From: Paludibacteraceae bacterium
Lineage (GTDB): Bacteria > Bacteroidota > Bacteroidia > Bacteroidales > Paludibacteraceae
NCBI GenBank assembly: GCA_017478725.1
Contig: JAFVDD010000014.1
Span: forward strand, 1 to 64,000
Reading direction: 5' to 3'
DNA: 64,000 bases
Within the stretch, counting starts at the first letter, position 1; the number at the start of each line of letters is the position of its first letter. Positions 42,206 through 51,697 of the stretch are shown here, in pieces. Below the pieces are notes generated by a model. That model did no database searches. It was not told where the DNA came from and saw only the letters and a program-made list of their open reading frames with translations. The position numbers and the translations under genes are program-made.

Positions 42206-43825
42206 ATGTCCAAGCGCAGTTTGCTCATAGTGCTTAGTGTGGTGGCGGTGATTGATCTCATCGTCTGCCTCCTGCCTGTTCGTTGGGATATGACGGACGA
42301 CAAGCGCTATAGCTTGAGCGAAGCGTCCAAGCAACTGTTACGCACTACCGCCTGCCCTGTAGAAATCACCCTTTATCTGCAGGGCGACCTCAATGCCGGT
42401 TTCCGCCGCCTGAAGAAAGCTGCCCAAGAGACCATCGAGGAGATGAGCGTCTATGCGGATGTACAGAGCTCCTATGCCCGAAATACCGAGGAGGCGGAAT
42501 CCCTGGGATTGCAGCCCATTATCATCCATGAGCGCGAACAGAACGGCAAAACAGCGCAAACCACTGTTTATCCCTATGCGCTCGTGCGTTATAAGGACAA
42601 GAAAGCGGTTGCTTCATTATTGCGCAACACCCGCGGACTGAGCGGCGAGGAGAATCTGAACGCCAGCATCGAGCAGCTGGAGTTTGCCTTCATGGAGGCC
42701 ATGCATCAGGTGCTGCAGAACGAGACACCGCGTGTGGCATTCATCGAAGGCCACGGCGAGACCGACGAACTGCATACCTACGACCTGATGACCGCCCTCA
42801 GCCGTTACTATCAGGTCGATCGCGGGCAACTGACCAACGACGCACACATACTGGATGCCTACAAAGCCATCATCATCGCCGATCCACAAACGGCATTCAG
42901 TGAAACCGACAAATACATCATCGACCAATATATCATGCGCGGTGGTGCTGTACTGTGGGCGGTGAACGGCGTCAGGCTGAGCGAAGAGGTGCTGCAATCG
43001 GAAGGCTACACACCTGTGCTGCCTTTGGATCTGGGTATCACGGAGATGCTGTTCCGGTATGGTATCCGTATCAATCCGGCACTGGTGCAGGACATGCAAT
43101 GCCTGCCTATTCCTGTGAACGTGAGCACCGATCCCGCCCAAACCAATCTGCAGCCTTTGCCATGGACTTTTGCGCCGCTGCTGCTGGCAAGCCAAGGCAG
43201 TCCTGTCACCAAGGATCTGGGACAAGTAATGAGCATGTTTGTCAGCCCGATAGATGCCGTGGGAGGCGATGACGGCATAGAGAAGCGCGTGTTGCTGGCT
43301 ACCAGCACCGCCAGCTGTGTGACTCCTGCTCCTAACGAAGTGAACTTGAGCGACATGGATCCTCCGACGGAGCTGTTCCGCTATCAGTATGTGCCGGTAG
43401 CCGTTTCCCTGGAGGGGGTGTTCCCCAGCGCCTTTGCACACCGCATCGCGCCTGAGGGTATTGTTACCGACGAGCCCGTACGCAAACAGAGCATCACGAC
43501 ACGTCAGGTGGTGATTGCCGGCGGCAGCATCCTGAGCAACGAGTTGCTGAAGGGGCAACCGCTGCCTATGGGGTATGACCGCTACAGCGGTATGCAGTTC
43601 AGCAACCGCGACATGGCGGTCAACAGTATCTTATGGCTGACCGATGCAGACGGACTGATTAGTCTGCGCGAGAAAACAGTGGCGCTGCGTCTGCTCAATG
43701 ACAAACGCGCCCATGACGAGCGATTGAGTGTGCAACTGGTGAGCACCATCAGTCCGATCGTCATTCTGGCATTGATAGGCTGCGCGGTAGCCATCGGAAG
43801 AAAAAGAAAATATCAACGTATATGA
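42206..43825 (+). CDS. gldG: GldG-like ABC-type auxiliary transport protein
   Basis: The 539-aa protein has an N-terminal membrane segment (LLIVLSVVAVIDLIVCLLPV), the GldG start motif DMTDDKRYSLSEASKQLLRT, VEITLYLQGDLNAGFRRLKK, VAFIEGHGETDEL and IMRGGAVLWAVNG, then a final membrane helix (TISPIVILALIGCAVAIG). GldG works with the GldF permease and GldA ATPase in Bacteroidota gliding or related surface secretion. gldF normally precedes it but is absent here. The open frame runs up to 42098 through the 11-bp array, but that part is repeat; ATG 42206 gives the family start. Confidence 0.88.
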   Translation: MSKRSLLIVLSVVAVIDLIVCLLPVRWDMTDDKRYSLSEASKQLLRTTACPVEITLYLQGDLNAGFRRLKKAAQETIEEMSVYADVQSSYARNTEEAESLGLQPIIIHEREQNGKTAQTTVYPYALVRYKDKKAVASLLRNTRGLSGEENLNASIEQLEFAFMEAMHQVLQNETPRVAFIEGHGETDELHTYDLMTALSRYYQVDRGQLTNDAHILDAYKAIIIADPQTAFSETDKYIIDQYIMRGGAVLWAVNGVRLSEEVLQSEGYTPVLPLDLGITEMLFRYGIRINPALVQDMQCLPIPVNVSTDPAQTNLQPLPWTFAPLLLASQGSPVTKDLGQVMSMFVSPIDAVGGDDGIEKRVLLATSTASCVTPAPNEVNLSDMDPPTELFRYQYVPVAVSLEGVFPSAFAHRIAPEGIVTDEPVRKQSITTRQVVIAGGSILSNELLKGQPLPMGYDRYSGMQFSNRDMAVNSILWLTDADGLISLREKTVALRLLNDKRAHDERLSVQLVSTISPIVILALIGCAVAIGRKRKYQRI

Positions 43826-45234
43826 GAAAATTTATCTGCATATTGGCTGCGCTGACAGCTGTTGCCGTCATGCGCGCGGAACGCCCCGACTATCCCCTCG
43901 ACACAATCAACGGCGAGGAAGTATATCGGTATGAGGTGGAGAAAAGTATCGGATTGTATCGCATCGGCGTTAATTTTGATGTACCGCAAAGCGAGATTAT
44001 CCGTCTCAACCCGCAACTCAAAGAGCGTGGACTCCATTACGGTGAGACACTCTATATCCCTACAGGGAGAGAAGTGAAAGCCAAACCGGTGGTCATCCAC
44101 GACACCATCATAGTCAGAGACACCATTGTGCGTGTTGAGACGATGGTTTCCACCAACAGCGTGGCTTTCATAGCTGTTGACTCCCTTGCCCCGGACAGCA
44201 TAACAACCGACCGTCTGCCTCAAGACAGCATGGTTTCCGGCACCACCGGTACGAACCAGCGTCGCGTAGTGGAGCTGGCACTGATGTTGCCGTTTGAGAG
44301 CCAGCAAACCAAACGAAGCGCCAACGCCGAGCGCATCATGGAGTTCTACCAAGGCGTATTATTGGCATTACATGAAGCCCAAAATGACAGTACGCTGTAT
44401 CGGTTGCGTGTATATGACACCGAGCGCAGCGACCGCCGTATTGCCGCCTTGTGCGACACCTCATGCACCGAACTGGACAGTGTACGGGGCGTCATCGGAC
44501 TCGCCTACCCTATTCAAATAGACCGGATGAGCGAGTGGTGTATGGCGCATAACGTACCGCTGCTGTTGCCGTTCAGCGACGATGTCAACCTGACCGGCAA
44601 ACCCCAACTGATGCAGTTCAACTCGACGGACGCACAGGAGGCTGACCGGCTCGTCAGATGGATGGCAGAGAGAGATACGCTGCTGCACTGCGTTGTGGTG
44701 GATGCACGCGAGGCGGAGATAGCCGGCAGCGTACGCGAATTGCGCTACAAGATGCAGGCGGATTCCATAGCCTATACAAGCACCACGGTACTTAATATTC
44801 TGAACGACTCGCTTTTCACCGTTCTCAACCCTGACAAGCAGAACCTGATTATCCTGCATAGCGACAAATTCAACCGCGTGCGTACGATGATTCCCCATAT
44901 CGAGCAATGCGCACGGCGCGGGTATGATATAGTGTTGCTGAGTCAGTACTCGTGGCAGCATGAGGACATCCATATGCCGCAGATATATACTTCGGTGTTC
45001 ACCGCCAATGGCAATACCGAAGCATATGACCGTCTGTGGAGCAGGTATTTTACCAACGATCATGTGTCCGATACCCCGCGGTATGATTTGCTGGGCTATG
45101 ATCTGATGAATGCTATGCTATGCCGGCTGAACGGACGACAAACCCTTTCCGGCTTGCAGTCCGACATACAATGGCTCCGGATGACGGAAGAAGACGGATG
45201 GCAGAACATCAACGTACAAGTGATTGAACGATAA
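43822..45234 (+). CDS. LysM and type-1 periplasmic-binding-fold protein
   Basis: The 470-aa exported protein has a signal peptide (KFICILAALTAVAVMRA), a LysM domain (about 36-82: YEVEKSIGLYRIGVNFDVPQ ending LYIPTG), a Ser/Thr-rich linker, and from about 145 a periplasmic binding-protein-like fold (VELALMLPFES, FYQGVLLALHEAQ, VIGLAYPIQIDRMSEWC, YDIVLLSQYSW, YDLLGYDLMNAML). Bacteroidota homologs combine peptidoglycan binding with an amino-acid-receptor-type domain of unknown ligand. Its ATG overlaps the gldG stop by 4 bp, and the barrel gene follows closely. Confidence 0.82.
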   Translation: MRKFICILAALTAVAVMRAERPDYPLDTINGEEVYRYEVEKSIGLYRIGVNFDVPQSEIIRLNPQLKERGLHYGETLYIPTGREVKAKPVVIHDTIIVRDTIVRVETMVSTNSVAFIAVDSLAPDSITTDRLPQDSMVSGTTGTNQRRVVELALMLPFESQQTKRSANAERIMEFYQGVLLALHEAQNDSTLYRLRVYDTERSDRRIAALCDTSCTELDSVRGVIGLAYPIQIDRMSEWCMAHNVPLLLPFSDDVNLTGKPQLMQFNSTDAQEADRLVRWMAERDTLLHCVVVDAREAEIAGSVRELRYKMQADSIAYTSTTVLNILNDSLFTVLNPDKQNLIILHSDKFNRVRTMIPHIEQCARRGYDIVLLSQYSWQHEDIHMPQIYTSVFTANGNTEAYDRLWSRYFTNDHVSDTPRYDLLGYDLMNAMLCRLNGRQTLSGLQSDIQWLRMTEEDGWQNINVQVIER

Positions 45235-45253
45235 AGACTACTATATTATTAAG

Positions 45254-45961
45254 GTGAAACGTTTTCGGGTTATAGCACTGATTTTGCTCCTTACGGCAAG
45301 CCATGTGTATGCGCAACCGCGCCTGCGGGTGCCGGAAATCTATTTCGGCGTGCATGGAGGTGTCACTGCCAGCAGCATCATGTTCCAACCCGCCGTAGAA
45401 AACATGCGCCCTATCACCCAAGCATGTGTCTTGGGCGGCAACGGCGGATTCGTGTTCCGCTATGCCGGACATAAATACTGTGCGGTGCAGGTGGAGTTGA
45501 ACTACATGCACCGGGGATGGGCGGAGAAAAGCGATGCAGGGAGGTATAGCCGCGAATTGCACTATATCGAAATGCCTGTATTGATGAACATCAATTTCGG
45601 AAGCCGACTTTGTCGCGGATTTTTCAACCTCGGCCCCCAGATAGGCTACTGCCTCTATGACAACAAAGGCACCGGAACACAATTAAGCACCATCACAACC
45701 CAATACGCTACTCCTATCACTCATCCTTTTGATTGGGGTCTGGCTGCCGGACTGGGATTCTATCTCAGAACACGCAAAGCCGGGTTATACCAATTGGAAG
45801 CCCGGTTCAGCTATAGCTTCGGAGGCATTTTCGGTACCTCGCTCACAGACCATTTCAACATGGCCAGTCCTATGGACCTCAGCCTCAACCTGGCATGGCT
45901 GTGGGAGTTCAAGAAAACAAGAAAACACAAAAATTCCATATACAATGAAAACAAATTATGA
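45254..45961 (+). CDS. Outer-membrane beta-barrel protein (PorT/OMP_b-brl_2-like)
   Basis: From the GTG at 45254 the protein is 235 aa with a signal peptide (RFRVIALILLLTASHVYAQ) and an eight-strand-type barrel: YFGVHGGVTASSIMF, GGFVFRYAGHKYCAVQVELN, YIEMPVLMNINFGSRLCRGF, LGPQIGYCLYD and DWGLAAGLGFYLRTRKAGLY. This resembles PorT-like porin-family proteins. A TTG at 45224 would extend it ten residues upstream with no signal character, so GTG is preferred. It overlaps kduI by 17 bp. Confidence 0.78.
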   Translation: MKRFRVIALILLLTASHVYAQPRLRVPEIYFGVHGGVTASSIMFQPAVENMRPITQACVLGGNGGFVFRYAGHKYCAVQVELNYMHRGWAEKSDAGRYSRELHYIEMPVLMNINFGSRLCRGFFNLGPQIGYCLYDNKGTGTQLSTITTQYATPITHPFDWGLAAGLGFYLRTRKAGLYQLEARFSYSFGGIFGTSLTDHFNMASPMDLSLNLAWLWEFKKTRKHKNSIYNENKL

Positions 45962-46787
45962 AGTACGGTACGCGTCAAACCCGATTGACGCCAAGAGTTA
46001 TGACACTACACGTCTGCGCAAGGATTTCCTGATTGAGAACGTTTTTGTCAAGAACGAGGTGAACATGGTTTATTCCATGTACGACCGCATGATTGTGGGC
46101 GGAGCGATGCCTGCCGGCGAAACGCTTCTGCTGGAGGCTATCGACCCTCTGAAGGCGCCGTTTTTCCTCACCCGCCGCGAAATGGGTATCTTCAATGTGG
46201 GCGGTAAAGGACGTGTCATTGCCGGGGACAAGACCTACGAGCTGGACTACAAAGAGGCACTCTACCTCGGTCGCGGCGACCGCGAAGTGAAGTTCGAGAG
46301 CGTAGATGCCGACAAACCGGCCTTGTTCTATTTCAATTCCACCACCGCGCATTGCACGTATCCGGACAAGAAAGTGACGAAAGCCGATGCCGTAGTGGCT
46401 CACATGGGAAGCCTGGAAATGAGCAACGAGCGTGACATCAACAAGATGCTCGTCAATCAGGTTCTGCCGACCTGCCAGTTGCAGATGGGTATGACGGAAC
46501 TGGCGACAGGCAGCGTATGGAACACCATGCCTGCGCACGTACACAGCCGCCGCATGGAGGCATATTTCTATTTCGAGTTGCCCGAAGACCAGGCTGTATG
46601 CCATTTCATGGGCGAGGTTGAGGAGACGCGCCACATCTGGATGCGCGGCAATCAGGCTGTCCTCTCGCCGGAGTGGTCCATCCACTCGGCTGCTGCTACC
46701 CACAACTACACGTTCATCTGGGGAATGGGCGGCGAGAACCTTGATTACGGCGATCAGGACTTCAGCAAAATCACAGACTTGAAATAA
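45945..46787 (+). CDS. kduI: 4-deoxy-L-threo-5-hexosulose-uronate ketol-isomerase
   Basis: KduI converts 5-keto-4-deoxyuronate to 2,5-diketo-3-deoxygluconate in pectin and glycosaminoglycan breakdown. The 280-aa cupin shows YASNPIDAKSYDTTRLRKDF, MYDRMIVGGAMPAGETLLLE, the zinc ligands in PAHVHSRRMEAYFYF and WSIHSAAATHNYTFIWGMGG (second metal His). Length is standard. Its usual partner kduD is not in the window. The start overlaps the barrel gene. Confidence 0.96.
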   Translation: MKTNYEVRYASNPIDAKSYDTTRLRKDFLIENVFVKNEVNMVYSMYDRMIVGGAMPAGETLLLEAIDPLKAPFFLTRREMGIFNVGGKGRVIAGDKTYELDYKEALYLGRGDREVKFESVDADKPALFYFNSTTAHCTYPDKKVTKADAVVAHMGSLEMSNERDINKMLVNQVLPTCQLQMGMTELATGSVWNTMPAHVHSRRMEAYFYFELPEDQAVCHFMGEVEETRHIWMRGNQAVLSPEWSIHSAAATHNYTFIWGMGGENLDYGDQDFSKITDLK

Positions 46788-46800
46788 ATCGTACATCACC

Positions 46801-47790
46801 ATGACTTATCTGATTATCCGGTTTGCTACCATAGGCAACGTGGCAATGACAGTCCCTGTCATCGCTTCGTTGAGCAGGCGCTATCCGGATGACAGGTTTG
46901 TCATTGCTGCCAAAAAAGACCTCGGTGCAATGTTTGCCGGCTACCACAATGTGACTTTTCATGAGGTGGACAACCGGCTTGATTGGCACGGTGTGGTGGC
47001 TCTTTGGCGCGAACTGCGCGGGCAGGTGGACAGCGTGATTGACCTGCAGGATGTACGCCGCACCCGGGTGTTGGATATGCTGATGCTATTGAGCGGCAAA
47101 CGCATTACCATGGTGCATTACGGACGGCTGCACAAGCAACTGATCACCCTGTTCGGCATCACCCGTAGCGCGCTGCCTACCGAGTTCGACCGCTATCGCG
47201 ATACATTCCGCAGGGCGGGACTGGAGACGGATACGGACTTTACAGCCATACCCGTCAACCGCAAAGCCGCCAATGAGGTCGCCAAACGCTTCGGCGACAA
47301 ATCCGGGCGATGGATAGGTTTAGCGCCTTTCGCCAAATCCAAATCGAACATGCTGCCCTATCGCGTCACCAAAGAACTCATCGAGCGCTTGACTGCAGAC
47401 CGGCAGACACGTGTGTTTCTCTTTGGTGCCGGCAGAATAGAGTGCGAGATGCTGCGGCAATGGGCTACTGTTTTTCCCCGCACGGAGAGTATAGCCGGCA
47501 TGCTGACACTGGCGCAGGAACTGGAACTGATGCGGCAGCTGGATGTGATGGTCTGCATGGACAGCGCCAACCAGCATCTGTCCGGCCTCGTCGGACTAAG
47601 GGCGGTGAGTATATGGTGTGCCACCCACCCCGTCATCGGCTTTGCCGGCTGGAAACAGCGGACGGAGGATATTATCCAGCGGCATGATTTGAGATGCCGT
47701 CCGTGCACATGTCACGGCACTAACCACTGCCGGTATGGCAATTTCGCCTGCAGGCAAATAGATATTGACACTATAATTCAACATATATGA
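46801..47790 (+). CDS. Family 9 glycosyltransferase (heptosyltransferase-like)
   Basis: The 329-aa GT-B enzyme begins MTYLIIRFATIGNVAMTVPV, the GT9 start, and has VIDLQDVRRTRVLDML, WIGLAPFAKSKSNMLPYRV (donor-binding strand), VFLFGAGRIECEMLRQW, DVMVCMDSANQHLSGLVG and a C-terminal Cys cluster (RCRPCTCHGTNHCRYGNFAC). GT9 enzymes add heptose or related sugars to lipid A core. The substrate is not predictable. The stop overlaps parA by 4 bp (ATGA). Confidence 0.92.
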   Translation: MTYLIIRFATIGNVAMTVPVIASLSRRYPDDRFVIAAKKDLGAMFAGYHNVTFHEVDNRLDWHGVVALWRELRGQVDSVIDLQDVRRTRVLDMLMLLSGKRITMVHYGRLHKQLITLFGITRSALPTEFDRYRDTFRRAGLETDTDFTAIPVNRKAANEVAKRFGDKSGRWIGLAPFAKSKSNMLPYRVTKELIERLTADRQTRVFLFGAGRIECEMLRQWATVFPRTESIAGMLTLAQELELMRQLDVMVCMDSANQHLSGLVGLRAVSIWCATHPVIGFAGWKQRTEDIIQRHDLRCRPCTCHGTNHCRYGNFACRQIDIDTIIQHI

Positions 47791-48551
47791 GTAAAATAAT
47801 TGCATTAGCCAACCAGAAAGGCGGTGTGGGCAAAACCACTACCTCCATCAACCTCTCTGCGGCTTTGGCGAAGGAGGGCAAGCGTGTGTTGCTTATCGAT
47901 GCCGACCCTCAGGCCAATAGTTCTTCCGGTTTGGGCGTAGAAATACGCGACTTGGAGAACACTATCTACGAGTGTCTGGTCAACGGAGTGGATCCCCACA
48001 AAGCCATCGTGGATACCAAAACGGCAAACCTGAGCCTCATACCGAGTCACATCGACCTGGTGGGCGCGGAGATCGAGATGCTGAACATGGAGCACCGCGA
48101 GCTGCTGCTCAAAAACCTGTTGCAGCCGCTGCGCGACGAATATGATTATATTCTGATTGACTGCAGCCCCTCTTTGGGCCTCATCACCGTCAACGCGCTC
48201 ACAGCCAGCGACAGCGTGATTATCCCCGTGCAGTGCGAGTTCTTTGCATTGGAGGGAATAGCCAAACTGCTGAACACCATCAAAATCATCAAATCCAAAC
48301 TCAACCCCTCGCTGAGAATTGAAGGCTTTCTGCTGACGATGTTCGACAACCGCCTGCGTCTTAGTAACCAGGTGTATGAGGAGGTGAAACGCCATTTCGG
48401 CGATTTGGTCTTCAATACGGTTATTGCGCGCAATGTGCGCCTGAGCGAGGCGCCTTCGCACGGACTGTCGGTGCTGGATTACGATGCCGGTTCCAAGGGA
48501 GCGCAGAACTACAAAGCATTAGCCAAAGAACTGATTAACAGACAAAAGTAA
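47787..48551 (+). CDS. parA: Chromosome-partitioning ATPase ParA (Soj)
   Basis: The 254-aa deviant Walker ATPase has KIIALANQKGGVGKTTTSIN (about 3-22; signature KGGVGKTT), VLLIDADPQANSSSGLG, YILIDCSPSLGLIT and LRLSNQVYEEVKRHFG. With ParB it segregates the replication origin. The short form without an N-terminal HTH is chromosomal Soj-type. It is followed by parB by 11 bp; parA-parB-DUF5683-mltD is the usual Bacteroidales order. Confidence 0.97.
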   Translation: MSKIIALANQKGGVGKTTTSINLSAALAKEGKRVLLIDADPQANSSSGLGVEIRDLENTIYECLVNGVDPHKAIVDTKTANLSLIPSHIDLVGAEIEMLNMEHRELLLKNLLQPLRDEYDYILIDCSPSLGLITVNALTASDSVIIPVQCEFFALEGIAKLLNTIKIIKSKLNPSLRIEGFLLTMFDNRLRLSNQVYEEVKRHFGDLVFNTVIARNVRLSEAPSHGLSVLDYDAGSKGAQNYKALAKELINRQK

Positions 48552-48562
48552 GTCACATTCCT

Positions 48563-49396
48563 ATGAAAAAGATGACAGGACTGGGGCGCGGACTGGACGC
48601 GCTGATTGACACAAGCCATGTAGATACCAACGGAGGTAGTTCGATTTCGGAAATCGAACTGAACAAGATTGTAGCCAACCCTGACCAACCGCGACGCACG
48701 TTTGACGAAGAGGCGCTACAGGAACTGGCTGACTCCATCCGCGAACACGGAGTCATTTCGCCTATTACGCTCCGCGACAATGGGGATGGCAGTTATATGA
48801 TTATTGCCGGTGAACGGCGTTTCCGGGCCAGCAAACTGGCCGGGCTGGAGCGTATTCCGGCATATATCCGCACGGCGAAAGACGAGCAGGTGATGGAATG
48901 GGCACTCATTGAGAATATCCAGCGCGAAGACCTCGATGCCATTGAGATTGCGCTTGCCTACCAGCGGCTCATGGATGACTACAACCTTACCCAGGAACGT
49001 ATGTCCGAGCGTGTGGGCAAGAAACGTGCTACGGTAGCCAATTACCTGCGGCTGCTGAAACTGCCAGCAGAGATTCAGGTGGGTATCAAGGAGAAGAAAA
49101 TCGACATGGGGCATGCCCGGGCTATTCTTGCCACGCCAAGCGCGGAACGGCAACTGGCGCTCTACCAGCGTATTCTGAAGGAAGGCTTGTCCGTGCGCAA
49201 AGTAGAAGCTTTGGCACAAGAGGACAAAAACGAGAAACCCTCAGCGCGCAAGCCAAAATCCGATCACTCCTACGAAGCCCTTCAAAAGGACCTGAGCGAA
49301 AGTCTCGGACTGAAAGTCAGGATTCAAGAGGGCAAACTGACTATCGCTTTTGCCAACGAAGAAGAACTGAAGCAAATCATCCGAAAGCTGAGTTGA
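48563..49396 (+). CDS. parB: Chromosome-partitioning protein ParB
   Basis: The 277-aa protein has the N-terminal MTGLGRGLDALIDT, the CTP-binding ParB/Srx box IVANPDQPRRTFDEEALQEL and GERRFRASKLAG, the HTH QERMSERVGKKRATVANYLR and a C-terminal dimerisation region. ParB spreads from parS sites as a CTP-dependent clamp. No 16-bp parS-like palindrome was found in the flanking sequence. Its stop overlaps the DUF5683 start by 4 bp. Confidence 0.96.
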   Translation: MKKMTGLGRGLDALIDTSHVDTNGGSSISEIELNKIVANPDQPRRTFDEEALQELADSIREHGVISPITLRDNGDGSYMIIAGERRFRASKLAGLERIPAYIRTAKDEQVMEWALIENIQREDLDAIEIALAYQRLMDDYNLTQERMSERVGKKRATVANYLRLLKLPAEIQVGIKEKKIDMGHARAILATPSAERQLALYQRILKEGLSVRKVEALAQEDKNEKPSARKPKSDHSYEALQKDLSESLGLKVRIQEGKLTIAFANEEELKQIIRKLS

Positions 49397-50037
49397 GAAA
49401 CTGGTTCCTCATATTGATGCTGGCTCTCAGCGCATCCATGATGGCGCAGAACAACGAGATTTATTACACTCCCGACACTACGGCTGCGTCGGAAGACGAC
49501 TACCGCTATTATGTCGATTTGACCAAGAAACCCGATGCCGTCAGGGCGGTGTGGCTCGGAGCGATCTTTCCCGGCGCCGGACAGATATACAACAAATCCT
49601 ATTGGAAGCTGCCTATTGTCTATGGCGCATTCATGGGATGCGGCTATGCTATCAGTTGGACGCAAGGAAGGTACAACAACTGCAAAACCGCCTATCTCGA
49701 CCTTTACAACGACATCCAGACGGGCACTGTCAGCGAAGATGAATCCAAAAGCTACATTGCAGTCATGCCTACCGGATATACCTTGGACCGGCTGGGTGGA
49801 GCAAGCACCTGGATGAGCACGCTCAACAACCGTCAAAGTACATTCCGGCGGTATCGGGACTACTCGATTCTGGCAACGGTGGTGGTCTATGCCCTGTCGC
49901 TCATCGATGCTTATGTGGATGCGCAGTTGTTTGACTACGACATCTCGCCGGATTTGAGTATCAATCTGGAGCCTCAGATTCATTTCGACCCTTATACACA
50001 ACAATCCGCCGAACTAAAATTAGCTATACAATTTTGA
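49393..50037 (+). CDS. DUF5683 membrane protein
   Basis: The 214-aa protein has a signal peptide-like start (WFLILMLALSASMMAQ) and the DUF5683 pattern KPDAVRAVWLGAIFPGAGQI with YWKLPIVYGAFMGCGYAISW, then a further hydrophobic segment (ILATVVVYALSLIDAYVDAQ). It is found between parB and mltD in many Bacteroidales. Function unknown. The start is TTG at 49393, overlapping the parB stop. Confidence 0.88.
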   Translation: MRNWFLILMLALSASMMAQNNEIYYTPDTTAASEDDYRYYVDLTKKPDAVRAVWLGAIFPGAGQIYNKSYWKLPIVYGAFMGCGYAISWTQGRYNNCKTAYLDLYNDIQTGTVSEDESKSYIAVMPTGYTLDRLGGASTWMSTLNNRQSTFRRYRDYSILATVVVYALSLIDAYVDAQLFDYDISPDLSINLEPQIHFDPYTQQSAELKLAIQF

Positions 50038-51368
50038 AACAGACAAAATACATATTACTATTCCTTATTACCATTCCGCTGTACTTGTTTGCCGAGGAGA
50101 ATATACCGGATACGCTTGCGATAGACACGATCAGTATAGAATCGTTAGAGTTAGTTCCCCTGCAAGCAGCTGATAGCACAGCGGATATAGATACCGACGA
50201 GATACCGACGGGATACCGTATTGACACCATAGGACTCTCTGACATTGAGATACGTTGGTTCAATCAGGCCCTCCAATGGCTTGATACCACCGACTGCGTG
50301 GCAGTGCCCGACACCGCCACCCTGCCCGATTCGGTCTATAAGGCACGCCTTCAGGCATTGCCGTGTGTGATTGAGTTGCCCTATAACGAGCGCGTGCGCG
50401 CGTTTATAGTAAGGTATGTGAAACGCAATCCCAAGCAGGTGGCCCGACTGATGCGCATGGGCGAGTATTATTTCCCTATGTTTGAAGAGGCGTTGGGCCG
50501 GTACCAACTCCCGTACGAACTGAAATACCTGCCGGTGATTGAGTCCGCACTCAACCCCATGGCTCGTTCGCACATGGGAGCTGCAGGCTTATGGCAGTTC
50601 ATGCCCGGTACCGGCAAACTATACGGGCTGGAGATCAACTCACTGGTGGACGAACGCATGGATCCTGTCCGCTCTACCGAAGCGGCGTGCCGCTTCCTGA
50701 GCAATATGTACGCTATCTATGGCGACTGGAATCTGGTCATCGCGGCATACAACTGCGGAGGCGGCAACGTCAACAAAGCCATCCGCCGTGCCGGAGGCAA
50801 ACGCGATTTCTGGTCCATCTATCCTTATCTGCCTCGCGAAACGAGGAACTACGTGCCTATTTTTATTGCCGCCAATTATGCCATGAACTACGGCGAAGAA
50901 CACGGCATCTGCAAAGCCCCAATTGATAGAACGATGGTAACCGATACCATTCGTACCACACAACGCATGCACCTGCAGCAAGCAGCTGACAATCTGGGTA
51001 TTGAAATGAGTGAGCTTCGCCGCCTGAATCCGCAGTATTCGCGCGATGTATTGCCCGGCGGAAGCAGTTATGCCTTGGTATTACCGGCTGAGAAAGTGGG
51101 ATTGTTTATCGACCTACAGGACTCGATCATGGCATACAAGGCTGACAGCCTGATCAATAACCGCCGTGCGGAGATCGACCTGGCGAAAGTGACTTCTATC
51201 AGCGGCGCATACCGCATCAACGGAGTGACCTATTATACAATCAAGAACGGCGACAGCCTCAGCACAATAGCCAAGAAATTCCATTGTTCGGTCAAACAGC
51301 TCAAACAATGGAACGGACTGACGAGCGATGTTATCCGTGCCGGCAAGAAACTCAAAATCTGCAAATAA
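50034..51368 (+). CDS. Membrane-bound lytic transglycosylase with LysM (MltD-like)
   Basis: The 444-aa exported enzyme has a signal peptide (KYILLFLITIPLYLFAEE), a goose-lysozyme-type transglycosylase domain with catalytic Glu170 in YLPVIESALNPMARSHMGAA, GLWQFMPGTGKLYGL and IAAYNCGGGNVNKAIRRAGG, and a C-terminal LysM (about 400-444, YYTIKNGDSLSTIAKKFHCS). It cuts peptidoglycan to 1,6-anhydro products. Start TTG at 50034 overlaps the DUF5683 stop. The relA/spoT gene that often follows mltD in Bacteroides is absent. Confidence 0.93.
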   Translation: MKQTKYILLFLITIPLYLFAEENIPDTLAIDTISIESLELVPLQAADSTADIDTDEIPTGYRIDTIGLSDIEIRWFNQALQWLDTTDCVAVPDTATLPDSVYKARLQALPCVIELPYNERVRAFIVRYVKRNPKQVARLMRMGEYYFPMFEEALGRYQLPYELKYLPVIESALNPMARSHMGAAGLWQFMPGTGKLYGLEINSLVDERMDPVRSTEAACRFLSNMYAIYGDWNLVIAAYNCGGGNVNKAIRRAGGKRDFWSIYPYLPRETRNYVPIFIAANYAMNYGEEHGICKAPIDRTMVTDTIRTTQRMHLQQAADNLGIEMSELRRLNPQYSRDVLPGGSSYALVLPAEKVGLFIDLQDSIMAYKADSLINNRRAEIDLAKVTSISGAYRINGVTYYTIKNGDSLSTIAKKFHCSVKQLKQWNGLTSDVIRAGKKLKICK

Positions 51369-51697
51369 TGGAACCGGGGAAAAGATACTATTCAATGCGT
51401 GAAACGGTAGCCGAGACGGGTGTTACTGATTCCACTTTGCGCCATTGGGAGAAACAATTTGCCGAACTCAATCCCCGCAAGGATGGTCATGGCAACCGTT
51501 ACTACACGGCAGAGGATCAGGAGCTTATCAAACGCATCAAATACATCCGAGACGAGCTGCATATCACGCGTTTGGAAGCTATCCGCCGTGAGCTGCAATC
51601 CAACAGCAAGCACTCCGACGAGCGCCAAGCCGCCCTTGACATCCTCCTCCGCGTAAAAGAAGAACTTTGTGAAATCCGCAAAATGATAAAACAATGA
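51368..51697 (+). CDS. MerR-family transcriptional regulator
   Basis: The 109-aa protein has a MerR winged HTH (RYYSMRETVAETGVTDSTLR, HWEKQFAELNPRKDGHGNRY, YTAEDQELIKRIKYIRDEL) and a short coiled-coil dimerisation helix ending in KEELCEIRKMIKQ. No metal- or drug-sensing domain is present. It overlaps the mltD stop and the YfhO start (ATGA), so it is probably read through with mltD. Homologs with this gene order occur in Bacteroidales; target genes unknown. Confidence 0.9.
   Translation: MEPGKRYYSMRETVAETGVTDSTLRHWEKQFAELNPRKDGHGNRYYTAEDQELIKRIKYIRDELHITRLEAIRRELQSNSKHSDERQAALDILLRVKEELCEIRKMIKQ

Noticed and set aside
47787..49396. Possible parS sites near parAB
   Set aside because: No 16-bp palindrome close to the known parS consensus was found by eye; CACGTG cores elsewhere (about 6673, 19095) lack the flanks.
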